DNA of 64,000 bases from Hybos culiciformis (Eukaryota > Arthropoda > Insecta > Diptera > Hybotidae), in NCBI GenBank assembly GCA_964007475.1, contig OZ023274.1, forward strand, positions 27,991,090 to 28,055,089, in the 5' to 3' direction. The notes below the pieces were generated by a model. It made no database searches. It was not told the DNA's origin and saw only the letters and a list, made by a program, of their open reading frames with translations. Every line of letters starts with the position of its first letter. Position 1 is the stretch's first letter. Made by a program: the position numbers and the translations under genes. Below are positions 1 through 12,547 of the stretch, one piece after another.

Positions 1-1924
1 AGTTTGTCCGATTTCATTTAAATTTGGTCCATAAAAATGATTAAACACACGAATTTTGTAACAAAAAATTTGGCTCCCTCTATTTAGGGGGCCTCTTCAA
101 ATATATAGAAATCAATTTCTTTATTACTAATAACTACAAAATATTAAAAACTAAACCACTCAACCGATCGTTTCGAAATTTACACCGTCTCTTTGTCTCG
201 GAGTCGTTTTAGGGTATTTTCAAAATTTGAATGGCACGCTACCCAGAAACCCCTCCCGGGGAGGACTGCCAAAGTTCTTCCAATTTTATTCAAATTTGAT
301 TCATTAAAAGAGGAAATGGATAAAAACACAAATTTGGTTTGGTTTGGAAATCTGTTTAAAGGAAGGATATCATTCGATTTCATACAATTTAAGTGTTGAA
401 TAAGTAGAAATGATAAATATTAATTCTTCTTAGATATTTTCCCAAATTTATAAAATAACTAGCTCCTATAATTCATCAATCTGACAACAAAAATTTCACG
501 TGTGTTCCACAACAACGTGTGTGCGGGTATAGCTAGTTAAATATATAATTTATTAAGTATATAATTTGGAAGGGCAAGGCTTCAAATAGAATAATATATT
601 TGGTAGAGCCTTCGGTAATAAAGAAATTTTTTCTGAAAAAAAAAATAAATAAATATATATTTCTTTATAAATAAAAATGTTCGATATTATTAAACTGCAA
701 ATGAGATGATATATCGGTTCATTTTTAAATATATACATTTTTTTATTGTTATTGTAATTTAAAACCACGGATTAATTACGAAATACAAAAATATAATAAT
801 AATTATCTCTTACATATTATAGGTGTTCAAAAACTACAAGCCGCCACAAAAGACATCTGGTGGTAGTGATATTGATGTAAATACTCATTAATTGATTTAT
901 TTTGAACAAAATAAGTGAAATAAAAAATTTTATTATCTTTTAAGTTCGCTTAATTATTTAATTGAAATGAGAAAAAGTGAATGATCAAAATAAATCTATA
1001 TATATTTTTATCACAAAATTAATTGAGCATTAAATTAATTACTGCAAAAAAATGTTCGTAGTGGTGGAAACCACATTGTTCTTGAATTACCTTTTATATT
1101 TGTATGCATGTTTTCGTTGTATCTTGTATATGTAGCTGAATGTGGCTATACGATACGCTTTCAATAGAGTAGATGAACATCTAATTTTACTTGTAATGGT
1201 TATTTTTATCTCAATTTAGCCTTGGAACGATATTTATCTTTTTTCAGAAAAATTTTCCATTTTCCAGGAACTTTACGATGAATATATGAAGTTTTCGAGA
1301 TTTATATTTGTCGATTTTCTTGTTGACTTTAGACTTATATTCAATTTTATTTTCAATTCAATTTTATTCAATTTAATTTATGTATATACCCAAGTGCACA
1401 ATATATACAAAATTATTTAAGTTACTTGTACCAAGCCTGAAAAGTTTCATACCTCTTTAAACACAGATATTTTTACATTTACAATATATTTTTACATTAT
1501 GATTTTTCTTAATTAAATGAAAATTATATAAAAAAAATAAAAGAACTTCGTTTCGTTATATTTCAGTATTCATTAAATTTACTGATGAAATGATAATGTT
1601 ATTAAAAGAAATTAAAATTTCTAGATTCATTTATACCATTTATACCACATTTTTGTACATATAAATTTTCTTACACATTAGAAAAAAGAAAAATGCAAAA
1701 CCAATTATTATTTTTATTTGATAATGTTTGTAGTTTTAGGAGTATGCAGTAAAGCTTGCAATTATATCAGATGATCTAATATTTATTTTTTATTTTATTA
1801 AATGTTATTATTATTATAAATTATTCTTAATTCATTCACATTTAAATTAAATTTTATTTTCTGATTCTGCAACAAAATAATAAACATTCTTGTATCCTTT
1901 TGAGTTTTTTAGTGTCGTTTATTG
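1..1924. other. A+T-rich non-coding spacer with two GC palindromes
   Basis: No gene is recognised. The stretch is A+T-rich with many homopolymer runs. Around 1-400 the base composition is more mixed. It contains two short GC palindromes, at 72-92 (a CCCT/AGGG stem) and 252-264 (CCTCC/GGAGG). Short open frames of about 67 codons lie on both strands at 180-399, but they overlap each other and match no family I recognise. This part may be an old repeat remnant. Confidence 0.6.
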
Positions 1925-1932
1925 CTCTCAGG

Positions 1933-3025
1933 CACTGGTGGATCTAGGGGGATAAACCCCTCCCCCCCCCTTCTAGAAAAAAATTAGAGAAAATAACAAA
2001 AAAAAAACATTAAAACTTACAAAATTAATAAGAAAACGCAAAACTTTTAACAATAATGCTAACTTGAATTCAATTCGAAAATAAACGAGTCAGACAACAA
2101 TTTTTAAAAAAATTTTTAATGCAAACTTTTAACATAATATCAATTTATTTCATTAAATAACAATTATTATACATTACAATTTCTTATACTTAGAAGTTTA
2201 GATTCTAAATTGATCTGTACAGCTATAATATTTTTCTTACTTTTTAAAATTACAACATTTATTAAATAACAAAATTCTAGAACTATTTGTTTTATTTTGT
2301 ACCATTGTACATGTGAATGCTTGGAAATTAAGGAACTTATTAATTCAATAACATTAAATCACAATATGTATAGTATTATAAAAAACAATAAAAACTAAGT
2401 TTTTGATAACATTTCTTAGTTACAGAATTATTCGTATTTAAAAATTATATATCCAAATTTTCGGTCTACTATATGTCAATTTCAGAATTTATAGCTTAAT
2501 TTTAATTTTTTCCTATTTTATCGAAAATTTTTTTAGGAATACGAAAACGAAAACAACATTGGTTTCGAAGAATAAAAAAAAGGACAAAAATAAGAAATAT
2601 TTGAATTTTTTTACTCAATCGTTCGAAAACAGTATGACCTTCTTTTTGATGAAATTCAGTCAAAAAAAAATTTCCAATCAAAAATTCTAGTTAAAAAAAT
2701 TCTCGCAAATTTTTTATCAAACAAAACAATTTCCTGCCAGATACGCTGATACTACTATATACTATCTTCGTTAGTAAAATTTTATTTTTACGAAGATTTT
2801 TGTCGATGATTGTTCTTCTATTCTTAAATAATCAAATTAAAAATGAAACGAAGTTCAATAACAAATTTATTTAGTGAAAAATTAATGAAAAATGGTATCA
2901 TAATTTTCACCACGTCCTTGGCGTTAATCCTGGATTAAAGCTGATATTAAAAAAAATTATCCTTAAAATTGTATAAAAAATAACCGCCCCCCCCCCCCCT
3001 TACTCCTAGTCTAGATCCGCTAGTG
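1933..3025. mobile_element. Non-autonomous hAT-type DNA transposon (1093 bp)
   Basis: The left end reads CACTGGTGGATCTAG and the inverted right end reads CACTAGCGGATCTAG, so 13 of 15 terminal bases match. The ends are flanked by a perfect 8-bp direct repeat, CTCTCAGG, at 1925-1932 and 3026-3033. An 8-bp target-site duplication with short terminal inverted repeats of this kind is the signature of the hAT superfamily. Next to each end is a C-rich tract (about 1957-1971 and 2986-3000), which is striking in such A+T-rich DNA. The interior is A+T-rich with no long open frame, so the element carries no transposase and must have been moved by another hAT enzyme. The family name is not known to me. 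The duplication makes the boundaries nearly certain. Confidence 0.9.
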
Positions 3026-3033
3026 CTCTCAGG

Positions 3034-6000
3034 TATCTGTAATGTTCGAAAAACAAGATAGAATTAATAGGCCTAAAAAGTAATAAAAATTATATGCTTC
3101 ATCGAGTATTGAATTCAATGTTCTCATTGTGTTGAAAAAAAAAACAGTTTAAAATAAAAACAGAATAATAAATTTGGTGCCAGTGAAAATACTTGTCATC
3201 AAAATCAATTTTTTTTTTTCAACTACAATGAGTTTTCTCAAGAGCTTTTTAGCTAATATTAATTTATTTTGAAAGTTTTTTTGTTCGTGTTCCTGAGAAA
3301 CGTTGAAAGTAATTTATTTTAAATAGTTCAAAACTTTTTTTTTTTATTATTATTATTATTTCTTTTGATACATGTTTGACTTTAAAGTTATTACATCTTA
3401 TGTAATTTAAAAATTTATTTAAGATATATCTCAAAGTAATGTATTTTGTATCTGTTTGTTGGAAAAATTGAATATGTGCTAAACTTTCTGTTTGATTTAA
3501 TTAATTTAAAAAAACAGCATCGTAGAGTAAAGTTTAAAAATATAATAATTAAACAAATTTTCTTTTAAAATGTGAGTCTTTATTTTATCGTCTAACAGTA
3601 TTAATCAAAGAATCTTACAAAACCAATATTATATTCAAAACTTGAAGTTGATTAATCCTTTTGTAACCACATTATTTCATTATATTCAACTTATAGGCCG
3701 TTAATATCTTTAAGTTTAAATGGCGTTTATTATTTATTCATTTTGAGGAAAATTTACGTTCCTAGTGAATTTTTACCAAATAATATAAAGGTAGAAAAAC
3801 TTTTTCAATATAAAATCTTTTTAATTTAGTTCAATAACATGATATCATTTGGGATTACATTATATATAGTAGTTTTATAAAGAGAAACTTCCATTTCACT
3901 GATTATATAATTATATTTTTTTTTTTTGCAAACACACAGCAGTAGATGAAACGATGAAAGGTTTATTTCGATTTTTATTTTTTTTTTTTGTGATTTTTGG
4001 AAAACATTTAAAGGCATTTTCTGTGTTCACAATCTTATGTATTATCATATGGTTTATTTGAAATTTCTAATTGTTATTTGTCAAATTTTATGCAGAAATA
4101 TTCATTTAATAAATGCGAATATAAATTGAAATTTATGCAAAATATTTGTCCAAAAAAGCAAACAAAGTATTTTGAATCCAAATAAATCAAAAAGACATAA
4201 TCACTTAGTTACGCTAAGCCAACTGTCAACAACAAAATTAAAACTAAATATACGTCTACATAATATACTGTTTTATTATTTTCTATTTAATGAAATCATT
4301 AATAATAATTTAAATAAAATTATTAATTATTACAAGGAAAATTTACTTCTTTTTTTTTTAATAAATTCATTTTTAAAATTTATTATTTCTCGTTATAAGT
4401 TAACTGCCTTAATTTAATAATGTAAAAAAATAATATATATTGTGTTCATAAAAATTAACATGTCCTTGAAGGATAAAATAAATATTAATTTTTATGTCCT
4501 TTTTTCATTATTATTATTATTATTATTGTATGTTATTATTTTTAAATAGTTCTCATTTCATTTTCATTCACTGGATGGGTGCCGCAATCCTTGACCTGCT
4601 GGTTCTCGTCATATTTTTGTCTTCATTTCAATTTTATAAATCGTATAATAAATAAATAAAAAATATGATAATAATAATAATAAATAATAAAATTATTGTT
4701 TCAACAATATTTATTTTTATTTATTATATATTATTTATTAATATCGTTAACATTGTAAATGACAAATTCAAAGAAAATAAAATTATGGCTATAGTAAAAT
4801 TTTTAATTTTCACATACATAAATATAAGAAATACGTAATATGAAATTCATTAGACAGCTTTATATAGAAAATTTCACAATATCAAGATTAAATTTTTTAT
4901 GTGAAATTCCATGTTTGATGCACTTTAACATTTATTTTTAACTATAACTGAACATAAATTCAAACTCATGAAATCTAATATTTTGTTTAGAATATGAACT
5001 CTATGCTAATGAAGCAGGATCGAACTTATTGAGATATATTTAGCACCTGAACAAAATATTCAAATCTTAAATGAGAGGATTTTCACATTGTATCCAATTT
5101 ACAGACTACCAGAATTTTCCTGAAGTATTTTACTATACTCAAAGTTAACCAACATTTGACTTCTGTGAAACATTAAAGAGTCACTGACCTTTATTAAAGT
5201 TGGTATGTACATAGTTTAACATATTATTTATGTTGTTTCGTCACTTAATCGATATAATATTAATTTATTAAAAAAAAATATTTGTAAAAATATGAATTTA
5301 TTGATTAATAATAATAAATCTGTTCTACAAATATAACTATAAAAAAAAATAAAAAAGTGTTAGCTATTTCTTTTAAATTTATATTAAAATTTCGATAGCT
5401 TCAAAGCTAAACATAAATAACAAGTATATAGAGGTTCTTGATTTATAATAGTAGTTAGTCGCAAAAAATATTTTCTAATTTTAAAATTGAAAAACAAATC
5501 ATGTATGCAACAATTTTTCATTAAATTGAGCGAATATGTTACATAATATAATACATGTTTGTTTGTAGGTTTGTTATTCTGTACAGTATAACGTATGTAA
5601 TCTATGTATTATAATGTAAAGAGTAAATTTATTTAATAACATTCACAAAATAAATTTCCTGCAAAATATTATTATCAAAATTTTATATATGTATTTAAAA
5701 AAAATAAAAATATATTCTTTACACTTGTTTTGTTTCTAAGGAAATAACTATAAATTTAATAATGTACATATTTTTACTTAAAATATTTTCAATTTTTTGT
5801 ATATATAACATTAAGTATAGTATAACATGCTGTGATTTTTTCCCAAAAAAAAAAAAATTTATAAATAATGTAAAATGAAAATTTATATTTATTTTCACGC
5901 AATCATTCGTTTTTAATAATAATAATTGTAAATTAATTTTTCTAGGACATAATATTTACCACCTTATGATGAAAATTAATGAAAACAGAAGGTCGGTCCA

Positions 6001-8026
6001 TTTTACGTGTAATAAAAAACTAAATAAATTTTGTTTCGTTTTCATTTCGAATTTCTGTTGAGTTTAGATTTCGATAATTTGGCGTATTGGAGTATTTAAT
6101 ATTACTATTTCCACGCGGCTGGTCAAGCCAGTTGAAAGCTTTTATAATTATTTAGGAGTATATGTATTCGAACTTTACTTTATTGTTTGCTTATTGTTAC
6201 TTTTTTTTTGATGAATTTGAAGCCGTCATGAGCATAATATTTTTATTTGGACAGCGTCATTTAGTTTTAGTACTTAAGTTGGGTAGCCCGAAATATAGTA
6301 TAATGATATCGAATTATAAAAAATATGCGTTCATAAATTATATTAATAACTAAAATTTTAACTTTTTATTTCAATTGCATTTATTTGCTATTGAGATGTT
6401 AAGTTTAAAAAAGGATGTCAAAGTGTGACATGTTTAATGAAATTATTTCTCAAAAGAAAAAAAAAAAAAATAATTAAAATAAATTCATTAATGAAAATAT
6501 TTTAATCTGATAATTAATACAACAAAAAAAAGGAGGCATATTATAACGTCTCAGGTTGCCACTTTTAAAATAATTTAACCTCTTTTTTTAAAGTCTCTAA
6601 ACTAACAACACTTTGTATAATTATCCCACCTTAATTAGTGGTTATAACAAGCTACATAAGCTAAAAAAAAAAGTCCCCAAGGTTAACAAGAAAAAAGGGC
6701 TTAGACGGGTGTATCTTTTGGGTTGAATTTATTTTAAAACATCAACAAATTTTCAAAAAGAATACGAAAAAAACTAAATCTTATAAATTAAAAGTAAGAA
6801 CTTGTTTTTGTTTTAGCAAATCCAATTTATCCTTTTTTTTTTCGTCCAAGAAATAATAATGGTTGAATTTTTTTTTTTGAAGAAGAAATAGGTATAATAA
6901 AACCTTTTTTTTTTCTTCAAAATGAACAGATGCAAAAACTGGACCATCAAATATATTTAAAAAAAAAATTGGAAATTTTTTTTTATTTATTTTTCATGTA
7001 AACTTCTATTTTGCGGTTCAAAATAAAAAAATAATTTCATTTGGAAAAATATCTTAGCATGGAAATAAAAAATTTATAAGAAAGTTAAAAGTTATGAAAG
7101 AAATTAAAAGGCTCAAATAAATATTGTTAACTTTAAAGGTTTATATATAAAATTGAAGATGTTGATGACTGAAAGGACTCTAATGGTTTTATGGCGGGTT
7201 ATTAGCAAAAACATTTTTTATAACGAATTATTATTTTAGCTTTCTTAATCAGATGCTAAAGAAGATACATCTTCGAATAATTTTTTCTGTGGACATCTCT
7301 TATATTTATTTTATTTGGAAACAAAGTATCGGACCTCTTGAAAAAGTAAAAAACAAAAAAAAAAAAAAATTTACAAATTTTAATATCATATATTGTCTTA
7401 TATTCCCATACAGTCATTTACATTCCATTTAAATTATTAGTTTTCACAGAGGCTCTATAATTTAATGAAAATTCTTTATTTTATTAAAAAAAAAAAAAAA
7501 AAAGGAAAAAATACCAAAAAAAAAAAACTACTGCCTACGATAGCGTTGTAGCTTTTAAAAAAAAATGCATAAATGCTCTTACTTACATACGTATTCCTAT
7601 AACGACTAAATTGAAATAAACTTTTTTAATTTCTGACAAAAAAAACTTCACAATATTACATTTTACAGGTTGTTCACTTTGTAAACTAACCGAAAAAGGA
7701 TTATATTATGTATGTCCTGAATTTTCTGATAACGTTCTTAAATTCCATCACCATCATTTGAACACAACTTATTTAGATTAGTTATTGTGTTGACTTTGAA
7801 TTTTCTTGGATAAGCTATAATTATACTCTTTTCGAAAATAACCTATAAATTTCGAAAAAACGAAACCACTTTTTAAAATTAATATATGATGATTATAAAT
7901 TCTGAATTAAAAATCATTAATCTTAAATACTTTTTTTTTTTTTTAATTTAAAACATACATTTTATTCTTGGAAGACTTTCTTAACATTAGTCTCAATTTT
8001 CTGTTCTCTTATTACCTAGTCCTGTA
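3034..8026. other. A+T-rich non-coding spacer
   Basis: No gene is recognised. The sequence is dominated by poly(A), poly(T) and ATT or AAT runs. An (ATT)n microsatellite lies at 4507-4527. One short patch of higher complexity at about 4569-4611 is described separately. Open frames of 60-80 codons (for example 4172-4417) are rich in Asn, Ile, Lys and Leu and look like chance. Confidence 0.6.
4507..4527. repeat. (ATT)n microsatellite
   Basis: Seven uninterrupted ATT units, followed within about 150 bases by further AAT-rich runs at 4668-4690. Confidence 0.85.
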
Positions 8027-8390
8027 CCGAGATTTCGTTATAAAGTGAGTGAGTGGGTGAAATGAAATGATTTATCTCGCCAAATGATTCCACCTTTTCC
8101 GAAAAAACGATTTCAATAAAAAAAGTGAGATGAGTGTTCTCAAAAATATTTCGAAATTATATTGTATGTCATTTATTATACATAAAAAAAAAAAATAAAA
8201 AAAAATACAAAAAAAAAAATTATAAAAAAATAAAAAAATATTTTGAAATCTCACACAAATAATTTCAAGTGAGTAAAATGACAGTTAAATCGAATCATCT
8301 CATCAGTAATAAATACAACGAAATCATTTTTTGTGAAAAATGAGTCATCTCATCTCACTCACCTATTAATTTTCATAACGAAATCTCGGT
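8027..8390. mobile_element. TA-flanked inverted-repeat MITE (364 bp)
   Basis: The left end CCGAGATTTCGTTAT is repeated exactly in inverse orientation at the right end, and each end is bordered by TA. The perfect match extends outwards to 8024-8041 and 8375-8392 if the flanking GTA and TAC are counted. A TA flank with short terminal repeats suits a Tc1/mariner-type MITE, but the TA may simply be part of longer repeats. Just inside each end are GAGTGAG or GAGATGAG motifs in opposite orientation, so the arms are imperfectly complementary beyond the terminal 15 bases. There is no coding capacity; the interior has A-rich runs. Superfamily assignment is tentative. Confidence 0.6.
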
Positions 8391-11300
8391 ACTTAAATTT
8401 AAAAAGTCCAGTACCGGTACTGGAATTTATAAATCTCAGTGTTAGAATCTCAGTGTTGAAAATCATATAAACATTATGTACATATTTTTGTTACTCAATA
8501 AAGTTCTATCTACCTATACATTTATATATACTCTGTATCAAAAACTTCATAAAATACTTTAATAATTGGTTTATATGTTATATGAATCTCACATTTATTA
8601 TTAAAAAGGCTGGATGTCCATAAGTTCTGGGTGATTTTATTTTCTTTATTTTTTTTTTATTATTATTTTTTTTCCATTTTGTTTCATTTTAATCTAAAGC
8701 AGTTTTCTTCTTCTTTTTTTTTTTTAGCTCATTTTGAAGCTCCTTCAATTTTCGTTTTTGATTTGGGTGCACATTATTATTAGTTTGCGAAAAAAAAATA
8801 TGTTTTTTGTGTTCTGTTGTTTATATGCCATTCACCTGGGCAGATTGTAAGTTAACAAATCTTTTGGCTACCGCCGCATAATTGTCTAAATTAAAGTCCT
8901 TCCAATTTATATTTTTTCTTATAAATATATCCATTGAATAGTTTTATAAAAATTTTTAACAATTTTCAATGGAAGATTTTTTTAGAAATTTTTATTATTA
9001 AATATTTAAATCGCTTGCTTGATGTTGAGTAGACAAAGAATGACGAACATTTTTGAAGTTCCAAATAGGACATCAAAATATCGTGTTGCTTTTCATATTT
9101 ATAGAATACATACATTTATTTATATATAATTAAAAAACAATAAACATAATTTAACTTAACATGATTGGATTTTAAATTAAATTAAAAATGTTTACTTAAT
9201 CCTAAATTTTATTACAATTATTCGTAAATTTAAACGAACTTTACTAAAATTAATGGTTTTGAATGTAAAATGCTTAACAGATTTAAAAAAAAAATTAACC
9301 CAATCTTAATAGTTAACTATAAAGTTCCATCGCGATCTGTCTTTATACGAAAAAATAAAAATATATATAACAAAACTTAATTTGTATGCATAATACATAT
9401 TGGTGGTATTTTTGTGAAATGAGCCTACAAAAAATATTTTAAATCATCACTGTGAATATCGTTTTTTTGTTTTTTTTTTTTTTAATTTATTTAGGATTGT
9501 AGTCCAGTTGTGATTACATACTCTTGTGCTGCCAAGAAAAATCTAGCCTTAGGCCAAATTTTGTTGCTCAACATTGCCAGTTATTTTACTTTGTCTTTTC
9601 ATTAATATATATTTTTTTTTTGAGACTGTTGCACCAGAGCGTTATGGTTTGCAATGAAATGAATTAATATAATTTGCAATTTTTCATTTAACCAACTGGT
9701 AGACTTTTTTTTATTGAATTCAGCGTATACACAGAAAATAATTATTCTAACTCAAATGAAATGTGTGTTATCAAAATTGTTTGTTGGTCACTTGGAAATT
9801 TTTTTTCAGGAAATTTTTAATTAATAGTTTGATGACTATTTAAGAAATAACATGGAAAAAGAATATTCAATTTTAACTAACTATATAGTCCTTACTAAAT
9901 TTGTTTTTAAGTACGCATTGCAAGAGAACCGGATTCATAATAGGTTCAGATATAATACAGTCCAAACAGTCGATTACTCCTAAGAATATGAAAAGAAATG
10001 TGGAAACAAAATTTTTGTTTAGTTTTGAAAATATATTAAAGAAGCTTGTAAAACAATTTTAAATAATTTTTTTTTTTTATTTAAAATTTTGAAGTTTAAA
10101 ATATTATTCTGTTTATTTCCAAGACGATTCTGTTTAATTGATAGTAGAGCGAACTTTGTTATTGTAGTGTGTACGCGTGTAGGTTGACACTTTTAGTGTG
10201 AAATTAGGGTTGAAGTGCAGATAGCATTTTACTTATTATGTTATTTCCAGCTTAAGCAAAAAATTTCCATTATTTTTATAAATTTTTATTCATAATTATA
10301 TTTTTAATTATCACACTTTTATTATGATTGCTAATAAATATATATATTTATTTGTTATCATTTTAGCGAAATAATAAAAATATTTTAAATAGTTTATTAT
10401 AATTTTCCAAATAACAATAAACTACCTTATATATTTAATAATATTATTATTATTAATATAATAAATTATTAAAATTTAGAATTTTTTATCAGCCTAAAGA
10501 TATTTTTCAGTGTAATTAAATTATATAAAAAAAAAAAAACAAAAAAAAAAGCGATATTCCAATTTTCAAACCTCTTTAAGGTATTTATGGTTACTGTATA
10601 TGCGCCACAAGAGTATTTATGGCAAAAGATCAACTTGCTTTGGGGTGCAATGGAATGCGGTTTCGTATATTATGCCGAAGAGAAGGAAGACCTAATAAAT
10701 ATCGTTATTAAAAATAGTTTTTTTTTTTTTTAACTTTTATTTTATTTCTGCATTTTTGCATAATAATTTTTTTTTTTTTTGTAAGCACATTTTGGTTCTC
10801 ACAAGCATAAATATTATGCATTTCATATATGTTAAGGGCATATTTCTTTTGAATATTATATAGTTTTAATTAGTTTTTGGTATTCAAAGTAAGTTACATG
10901 CATAAAATGTTTGTAGAAAAAATTAGTTTTTTTTTGCTAAACACTTTGAAAAATGTTTTTTTTTTTTTTGTTCAATTATTATTTATCGAATTCGGTCTAA
11001 ATGCGAAGGACAAATTAGGGTTTTTTCTTAACAAACAAGATCATGCTGATAAAAGAATAGAGATAAATTTAGACTTTTTAACATTTGCCTGAGTTGACCG
11101 ATTGACAATTAAAGCTATTTAATATTAATACATATATACTACAATATATATTTAAGAGCATTTAAACTATGTGGTTCAATCTCAGGCTATTGCAAAGACA
11201 AAAATATTTTTTCTGAGTGTGAGATTAACATTTTATTATTTTTTTTTTTTAAAAAAGTAAGTTGTTTTGTGTAAAAATTAATACATACAAGTTTCTGAAA

Positions 11301-12104
11301 TAGAGGAGCCTTAAGGCATAAATGGGTCTAAATTGGTTTGGAAATTTAACAGCATTTAAAAAAAAAAAAAAAAAAAAACAATAATTTTGTCGAATAATTT
11401 TTTTTTTGAAGTAAAAAGTAATTATAAAAATATCATTTAGAGATTCTCAAATAAATTAATACTAAATTTTAAATCATAAATAAAAATACAATAAGTATAC
11501 CTAATCTTATACTTTTGTTGAATAATCTCTTAACAACATGAAGTTATCTGTTCAAAGTCATATAAGCTTTTAAGTTGTTGGGAAGTTCCAGGGTTAGATA
11601 TTAATTTTTCAGATTTTTGTTCCTAAATTTGATTTTATATTTAATTACGTTAAATAGTTTTATCCAGAGCATTTAATCGATTTGTTTTTGACAAATTGCA
11701 AATAAATGAAAATTCAATCCAAAACAAAATTTCATTCCAGTTTCGAATACGATTTCTTGGCTTCCAGTAAATTTCGGTTCGGTTAAGTCCAAGATCATAA
11801 TTTTTGTTACAGGTTTCGGTTTGGCTGCACTTCGTTTCTGATTTAATATACACACCAAACAGAATCATATCTACTATATATTATCTTCGCAACGGACATA
11901 GTGATATTCGCTTTAATATCAATTTTTCATCAAATTTATTGATACTTGAAAATTTTTTAATTCAAAATTATATTAAAGAAGATAAAAAAAAATTACAAAT
12001 CACAAGTATACCTTTTGCAAATAATTTATTAAAAAGAAAAATCGCAACCTCACGAAGGATAATGAATCAATTTCACATTTAAAAAAAAAAATTAATAACC
12101 TCCT
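8391..12104. other. A+T-rich non-coding spacer
   Basis: No gene is recognised. A patch of more complex sequence at about 10575-10700 has a short open stretch that I cannot assign. Elsewhere there are homopolymer runs, including A runs near 10527-10552 and 11357-11380. A short frame at 10877-11092 is composed as expected by chance. Confidence 0.55.
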
Positions 12105-12547
12105 ACCCAAGATATTTAAAAATAATCATATTCAATCGTTAAAAAAAAATGATGTTATTGTTAAAGTGTAATGAGAAAACATTTTCCAAAACAAAAAATC
12201 AAAGTTGTTATACCGATTAAAAAAAAAAAATTCATTCAAAGCCTGAGGCCTTAAAAATAATTAGAGCAAACGTTTTCTGTCTCCTTTTTTTCAACGCACA
12301 ATAATCGGGGTATGTGTATAATATTATTTTTGAATGAAAATAAAAAAAAAAATTAATAATTTTTTTATTTTACCTAAAATAATTTTTTTCAATTCATACA
12401 CATACGTTATTTTCATATATGAAGTTTAATAAGTGAAAGTCTCAGAAAGCTAGAATGGAAAATTGTTAGAAATCTATATGGAATCATATAATCAGTGTCA
12501 AGGTTAAATCCATATTCTCACCCAAGATATTTAAAAATAATCATATT
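12105..12547. repeat. 28-bp direct repeat bracketing about 390 bp
   Basis: The 28 bases at 12105-12132 recur exactly at 12520-12547. They start with ACCCAAGATATTT and end with AATCATATT. The segment between is A+T-rich non-coding sequence. It contains a small inverted repeat formed by GTATGTGTAT and ATACACATAC, near 12309 and 12400. The direct repeat is too long for an ordinary target-site duplication, so a local duplication or two copies of a dispersed repeat is more likely. Confidence 0.6.

Noticed and set aside
180..399. Overlapping open frames of about 67 codons on both strands
   Set aside because: They overlap almost completely, have no recognised motif and no gene context; at least one must be spurious and probably both are.
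10575..10700. Possible LINE endonuclease fragment (frame reading VTVYAPQEYLWQK)
   Set aside because: The resemblance to the Y-A-P motif of endonucleases covers only a few residues and no other motif follows.
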